Source: Gemmatimonadota bacterium (GTDB lineage Bacteria > Gemmatimonadota > Gemmatimonadetes > Gemmatimonadales > GWC2-71-9). Taken from it: a DNA stretch of 34,196 nucleotides. The DNA is taken from assembly GCA_025350665.1 (NCBI GenBank), contig JANXXJ010000165.1, positions 1-34,196 of the forward strand, in the 5' to 3' direction. A program made the position numbers and the translations under genes. Below the pieces are notes generated by a model. That model was not told the origin of the DNA. It saw nothing but the letters and a program-made list of their open reading frames with translations, and ran no database searches. Below are positions 31,165-34,196 of the stretch, piece by piece. Position 1 is the stretch's first letter; each line of letters starts with the position of its first letter.

Positions 31165-32142
31165 ATGGTGCGTGCCAAGTTCATGCTGGGGTTGGCGTTG
31201 GTGCTGGTCGCGTCTCGCGCGACGGCGCAGACTGCGTCCGATACCGTCGAGGCCACGTCGCTGCTCGGCAAGCCCCTGGCCCGGCCGCCGCTCACCGAAC
31301 GGGTCCGGGCGGAGTACCAGGCGAAGCTTGATTCGGCGGCGCGGGCGTACGCCCGCGCCTACGGTGGGGACGGGACCGGCGGGAATGCCGAGGGCGGGGC
31401 GGCGACGCGGGATCCGGATCTGATCATCTGGCTGGGGCGGAGGACGGCGTATCTGGGACGGTTTCGGGAGGCGATCGGGATTTTCTCCCGTGGGATCGCA
31501 CTGCACCCGACCGACGCCCGGTTCTATCGTCATCGAGGCCACCGGTATCTCACCATCCGCCGGATCGATGACGCCATTCGCGACCTGGAACGGGCCGATC
31601 AGCTGACCCGGAACCAGCCCGATCACGTCGAGCCGGACGGATTACCTAACGCCCGCGGGATTCCCACCAGCACGCTGCAGTCGAACATCCGTTATCACCT
31701 GGGCCTGGCCTACTATCTCAAGGGCGACTTTACCCGCGCGGTTGCGCTGTTCCGCCGCGACGTGGCCGCGGCGGTGAATCCCGACATGGTGGTGGCATCG
31801 AGCCACTGGCTCTACATGGCGCTCCGCCGGGCTGGCCGGGTGAACGAAGCCGACCAGGTCGTGGCGGCCATTACGCCGGACATGGAAGTGATCGAGAATC
31901 AGGGCTATCATCGGCTACTGCTGATGTACAAGGGTGCGCTCTCGGTCAACGATGTCGCGCCGGCCGAGCGGGGGGACGCGGTGCAGGACGCGACCGTGCT
32001 CTACGGGATCGCCAACTGGCACTGGTATCATGGGCGGAAGGCGTCGGCGCGGAAGATGTTCGAGCAGATTGTCGCGCTGCCGCAATGGGGGGCCTTCGGG
32101 TTTCTCGCGGCGGAGGCGGAGTTGGCGCGGATGCGTCGGTAG
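31165..32142 (+). CDS. Exported tetratricopeptide-repeat protein
   Basis: A 325-aa periplasmic protein with a signal peptide (MVRAKFMLGLALVLVASRATAQ). TPR-like helical pairs are visible: AYLGRFREAIGIFSRGIALHPTDARFYRHRGHRYLTIRRIDDAIRDLERA (about 93-145), YHLGLAYYLKGDFTRAVALFRRDVAAAV (about 175-205), WLYMALRRAGRVNEADQVV, and YHGRKASARKMFEQIVALPQWGAFGFLAAEAELARM at the end. TPR proteins serve as scaffolds for protein complexes; no partner is apparent here. It is a single gene divergent from the amidohydrolase pair. There is no canonical Shine-Dalgarno (GGGGGG is 9 nt from the ATG). A large inverted repeat follows the stop. Confidence 0.85.
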   Translation: MVRAKFMLGLALVLVASRATAQTASDTVEATSLLGKPLARPPLTERVRAEYQAKLDSAARAYARAYGGDGTGGNAEGGAATRDPDLIIWLGRRTAYLGRFREAIGIFSRGIALHPTDARFYRHRGHRYLTIRRIDDAIRDLERADQLTRNQPDHVEPDGLPNARGIPTSTLQSNIRYHLGLAYYLKGDFTRAVALFRRDVAAAVNPDMVVASSHWLYMALRRAGRVNEADQVVAAITPDMEVIENQGYHRLLLMYKGALSVNDVAPAERGDAVQDATVLYGIANWHWYHGRKASARKMFEQIVALPQWGAFGFLAAEAELARMRR

Positions 32143-32160
32143 GGATCGGCGTGTCGGCGC

Positions 32161-32280
32161 GCGAGGTGGTGATGGGTGGCCCGCTTGGCGGTAGCGGGCG
32201 GCTGCGAAGGCGTTGGGATGTGGGAGAGCGGAAGCCGCCCAAGCCGCTTGGCGCGGGCCACCCACCACCACCTCACTCGC
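32161..32280. repeat. Long imperfect inverted repeat (21-bp outer arms)
   Basis: The left arm 32164-32184 (AGGTGGTGATGGGTGGCCCGC) and right arm 32253-32273 are reverse complements apart from one base. GCGAG/CTCGC extends them outward, and an inner 8-bp stem GGGCGGCT (32196-32203) / AGCCGCCC (32233-32240) lies within the 68-base interior. It occupies most of the space between the TPR and DsrE-like genes. No T-run follows, so a standard terminator is unlikely; a palindromic mobile or REP-type element is possible. Confidence 0.75.
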
Positions 32281-32355
32281 CTCCGGACAATAGGGTCGGC
32301 GCATACGCGCGACATGGGGGATCTTGGGTATGAGAACCAGCATTCGGAGTGTGCC

Positions 32356-33093
32356 GTGAGCGGATCAATCGGGGGGCGGGGACGGCGGGAGTTTGTTGGG
32401 ACGGTGTTGGGCGGGGCGTTGGTGCTCGAGGGGTTGAGCGGGGTCGAGCGGACGGTAGCGGCGGAGACGTTGCCGGCCGACGCGCGGCGGCTGGCGCTCG
32501 AGTGGGGGGCGGAGGCGGAGCAGGACAAGCCAACCTTCGACATGGCCTGGACGGATCGGGTGACCGGTCAGTACCGCCAGGTCTTTGACGCGCCGGAGGT
32601 GGCGGAGGGAACGGTGTTCAACCAGACCCGGACGTTCATGCGGGGGTTTGCGGACATCTATCACGCCAAGGACAGCGAATGCTCGGCGGTGATGGTGATT
32701 CGGCACGCGGGGATTCCGATGGTGGCGAACGATCGGCTCTGGGACGAACTCGAGTTGGGCAAGGCGTTCAAGCTCAAGGATCCCGAGACCGGCAAGAAGG
32801 CGCGGCGGAATCCGTTCCTGTCCACCAGCAATCCGAAGGATGCCAAGTACGGGATGATCTGGCCGGATGGTGGGATCGACAGCCTGATCGGGCGCGGAGT
32901 GATTGCGCTGGCGTGCAACATGGCGCTGTTCCGGCTGGTGTCGATGATTGCCAAGAAGGACGGAATCGAGACCAAGCCGGCGCGGGAGAAGGCACTGGCG
33001 AACCTGGTGCCGGGGGTGATCGTGATGCCGTCGGGCATTTTTGCGGTGGCCAGGGCGCAGCAGGCGGGGTGTCACTATATCCGGGCCACCTGA
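32356..33093 (+). CDS. Tat-exported DsrE-like protein
   Basis: A 245-aa protein. The N-terminus VSGSIGGRGRREFVGTVLGGALVLEGLSG has a twin-arginine motif (GRREFVG) before a hydrophobic stretch, so a folded, possibly cofactor-bearing protein is exported. The C-terminal half resembles the DsrE/DsrF-like sulfur-relay fold: AVMVIRHAGIPMVANDRLWDE, IDSLIGRGVIALACNMALFRLVSMIA and ANLVPGVIVMPSGIFAVARAQQAGCHYI. The Cys in LACNMAL lies where this family often has its conserved cysteine. I chose GTG 32356: GGAG lies 6 nt upstream and the Tat signal follows. The track start 32176 runs through the inverted repeat. The next gene begins 7 bases after the stop. Confidence 0.8.
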   Translation: MSGSIGGRGRREFVGTVLGGALVLEGLSGVERTVAAETLPADARRLALEWGAEAEQDKPTFDMAWTDRVTGQYRQVFDAPEVAEGTVFNQTRTFMRGFADIYHAKDSECSAVMVIRHAGIPMVANDRLWDELELGKAFKLKDPETGKKARRNPFLSTSNPKDAKYGMIWPDGGIDSLIGRGVIALACNMALFRLVSMIAKKDGIETKPAREKALANLVPGVIVMPSGIFAVARAQQAGCHYIRAT

Positions 33094-33100
33094 CACGCCG

Positions 33101-34196
33101 ATGACCGTCCGCACCCTCGTCCTCGGAGCCGCCGTGTTCCTCGCGGCATGCTCGACCGTCACCGGTCCGGCCGCGACGCCACGGTGGCACCTGGTGGAGG
33201 AAGCCCGGATTGGCGGCAAGGACGAGGGGCCGGCCGGCTTTGCGGACGTGCGGGGCATCGTGGTGGACGCGCGGGGCCAACTCTGGGTTCTGGAAGCGGG
33301 CAGTCAGGAAATCCGGGTCTTCGATTCAACGGGGCGCCATCTCCGGACCATCGGCCGACGGGGAAAAGGACCGGGAGAGTTCGAGTACGCCGACGGGCTC
33401 ACTGCCACGCCGGACGGAACCGTCTGGGTTGATGATCCGATGAACGTCCGGATGACCGGTTTCTCCCTCGACGGAGCCCGCGCGGGCCAGATCAGCGCCT
33501 CATCCAGCGGGTACGAATACGTCGCGGCGGGTGGGGTGGATTCCCTGGGACGGATCTGGAACGCCTTCATCACGGTCAACCCCAAGCCGACCTCGGACGA
33601 AGATCGGTCGAGCCGGCGGTTTCGCCGTTTCACCGTTAACCGGACCCGCGCCGACACGGTGGACCTGCCCCAATGCGGCGTTCGCGGCGATCGGATCCGC
33701 TCCTTCATCCGGGGACCGGGCGGTGCCATGACGATTCCCTTCTTCCCGGCCCCGATCAGCGCTCTCGACTTTAACGGCCGCTTCGCCTGCATCCCGTCTT
33801 CGGACCGGTACGAGGGCTTCGTTCTCGCCCTCGATCGGCCCGACACCCTGGCCCGGTTCAGGCGGGATATGACTCCGGTCGCGATTCCCGCCGTTGAGCG
33901 CGACCAAGAGGTCAAGCGCCTCACCGAATTCGCGACTCGGATCAAGGCGGTCGGCTATTCGCCGAGCCTGGTGCCCACCGCTCGGCCCGCGGTCGAGGGA
34001 ATTCAGATCGACGATCGGGGGCGCCTCTGGATTCAGCGGGTCACCGCCGCAAGCACGACCGAGTTCGACCTCTTCGACCAACGGGGCGCCTTGGTGGCGG
34101 TGGTCGAGTGCCCATTCAAACCGTCGACCTATTTCCGGCCCCTCTTCAAGGGCGACCGGGTCTGGTTCATCGTGGCCGGCGAGGACGACGTACCCC
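33101..34196 (+). CDS. Six-bladed beta-propeller lipoprotein, 5' part
   Basis: The first 365 codons of a gene that continues beyond the window; it is not in the ORF track because no stop is reached. The signal MTVRTLVLGAAVFLAACSTV has a lipobox (LAAC). The sequence then shows NHL/6-bladed-propeller features: FADVRGIVVDARGQLWVLEAGSQEIRVFD, GRRGKGPGEFEYADGLTATPDGTVWVDD and, later, GIQIDDRGRLWIQRV. These resemble the 6-bladed beta-propeller lipoproteins common in Bacteroidota and Gemmatimonadota, whose function is unknown. ATG 33101 is 7 bases after the DsrE-like stop, so the two may be co-transcribed. No clear Shine-Dalgarno is seen. Confidence 0.85.
   Translation, partial: MTVRTLVLGAAVFLAACSTVTGPAATPRWHLVEEARIGGKDEGPAGFADVRGIVVDARGQLWVLEAGSQEIRVFDSTGRHLRTIGRRGKGPGEFEYADGLTATPDGTVWVDDPMNVRMTGFSLDGARAGQISASSSGYEYVAAGGVDSLGRIWNAFITVNPKPTSDEDRSSRRFRRFTVNRTRADTVDLPQCGVRGDRIRSFIRGPGGAMTIPFFPAPISALDFNGRFACIPSSDRYEGFVLALDRPDTLARFRRDMTPVAIPAVERDQEVKRLTEFATRIKAVGYSPSLVPTARPAVEGIQIDDRGRLWIQRVTAASTTEFDLFDQRGALVAVVECPFKPSTYFRPLFKGDRVWFIVAGEDDVP

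Overview
The window is 34.2 kb of high-GC, densely coded bacterial chromosome. It has many exported proteins: a TonB-dependent receptor with an N-terminal carboxypeptidase-regulatory domain, a sortilin/VPS10-type BNR propeller, an M28 peptidase lipoprotein, two giant TolB-propeller/amidohydrolase fusions, and several lipoproteins. This mix, together with an RND/TolC efflux operon, points to a diderm environmental bacterium. Gemmatimonadota is my best guess from the gene families, but nothing in the window (no rRNA or marker gene tree) proves it. I found no tRNA, rRNA, insertion sequence, prophage gene or CRISPR array.

Layout. 1-6055: tail of an alpha/beta hydrolase, then on the minus strand a TonB-dependent receptor downstream of a BNR-propeller protein. 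6153-9688: a small unknown protein, a minus-strand M28 peptidase, then a plus-strand alkyltransferase-like protein overlapping a HAD hydrolase, and a GlsB/YeaQ-type small membrane protein with its own terminator. 9800-11524: a zinc-ribbon miniprotein, a radical SAM protein and a DinB protein in overlapping frames. 11528-14703: a quinone oxidoreductase (minus), then a PQQ-type sugar dehydrogenase lipoprotein and a DUF72 protein (plus). 14700-17377: a minus-strand group of PAS-Fis regulator, lipoprotein, ispH and a TfoX-N-like protein. 17672-23589: TetR regulator, outer membrane factor, membrane-fusion lipoprotein and RND pump, with 4-bp overlaps between the last three. 23755-30881: two tandem paralogous propeller-amidohydrolase genes on the minus strand. 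31165-34196: a TPR protein, a Tat-exported DsrE-like protein and the start of a six-bladed-propeller lipoprotein.

Regulation visible in the sequence. The TetR gene has a -35/-10 promoter with a near-palindromic operator in the spacer and a start codon 5 nt after the -10, so the mRNA is probably leaderless. A second copy of the operator lies 184 bp upstream, in the spacer shared with the divergent PAS-Fis gene. The simplest reading is an autoregulated TetR controlling its own efflux operon. The alkyltransferase-like gene has the same leaderless promoter layout. The GlsB-like gene has a perfect 13-bp inverted repeat that puts the start codon in a stem and the Shine-Dalgarno in the loop.

The most unusual structure is at 23572-23758, between the convergent RND and amidohydrolase genes. 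Two arrays of 7-bp units in inverted orientation flank a 15-bp GC-rich hairpin, and the stop codons of both genes lie inside the arrays. A second long inverted repeat lies at 32161-32280. All calls come from reading the sequence; no database search was run.
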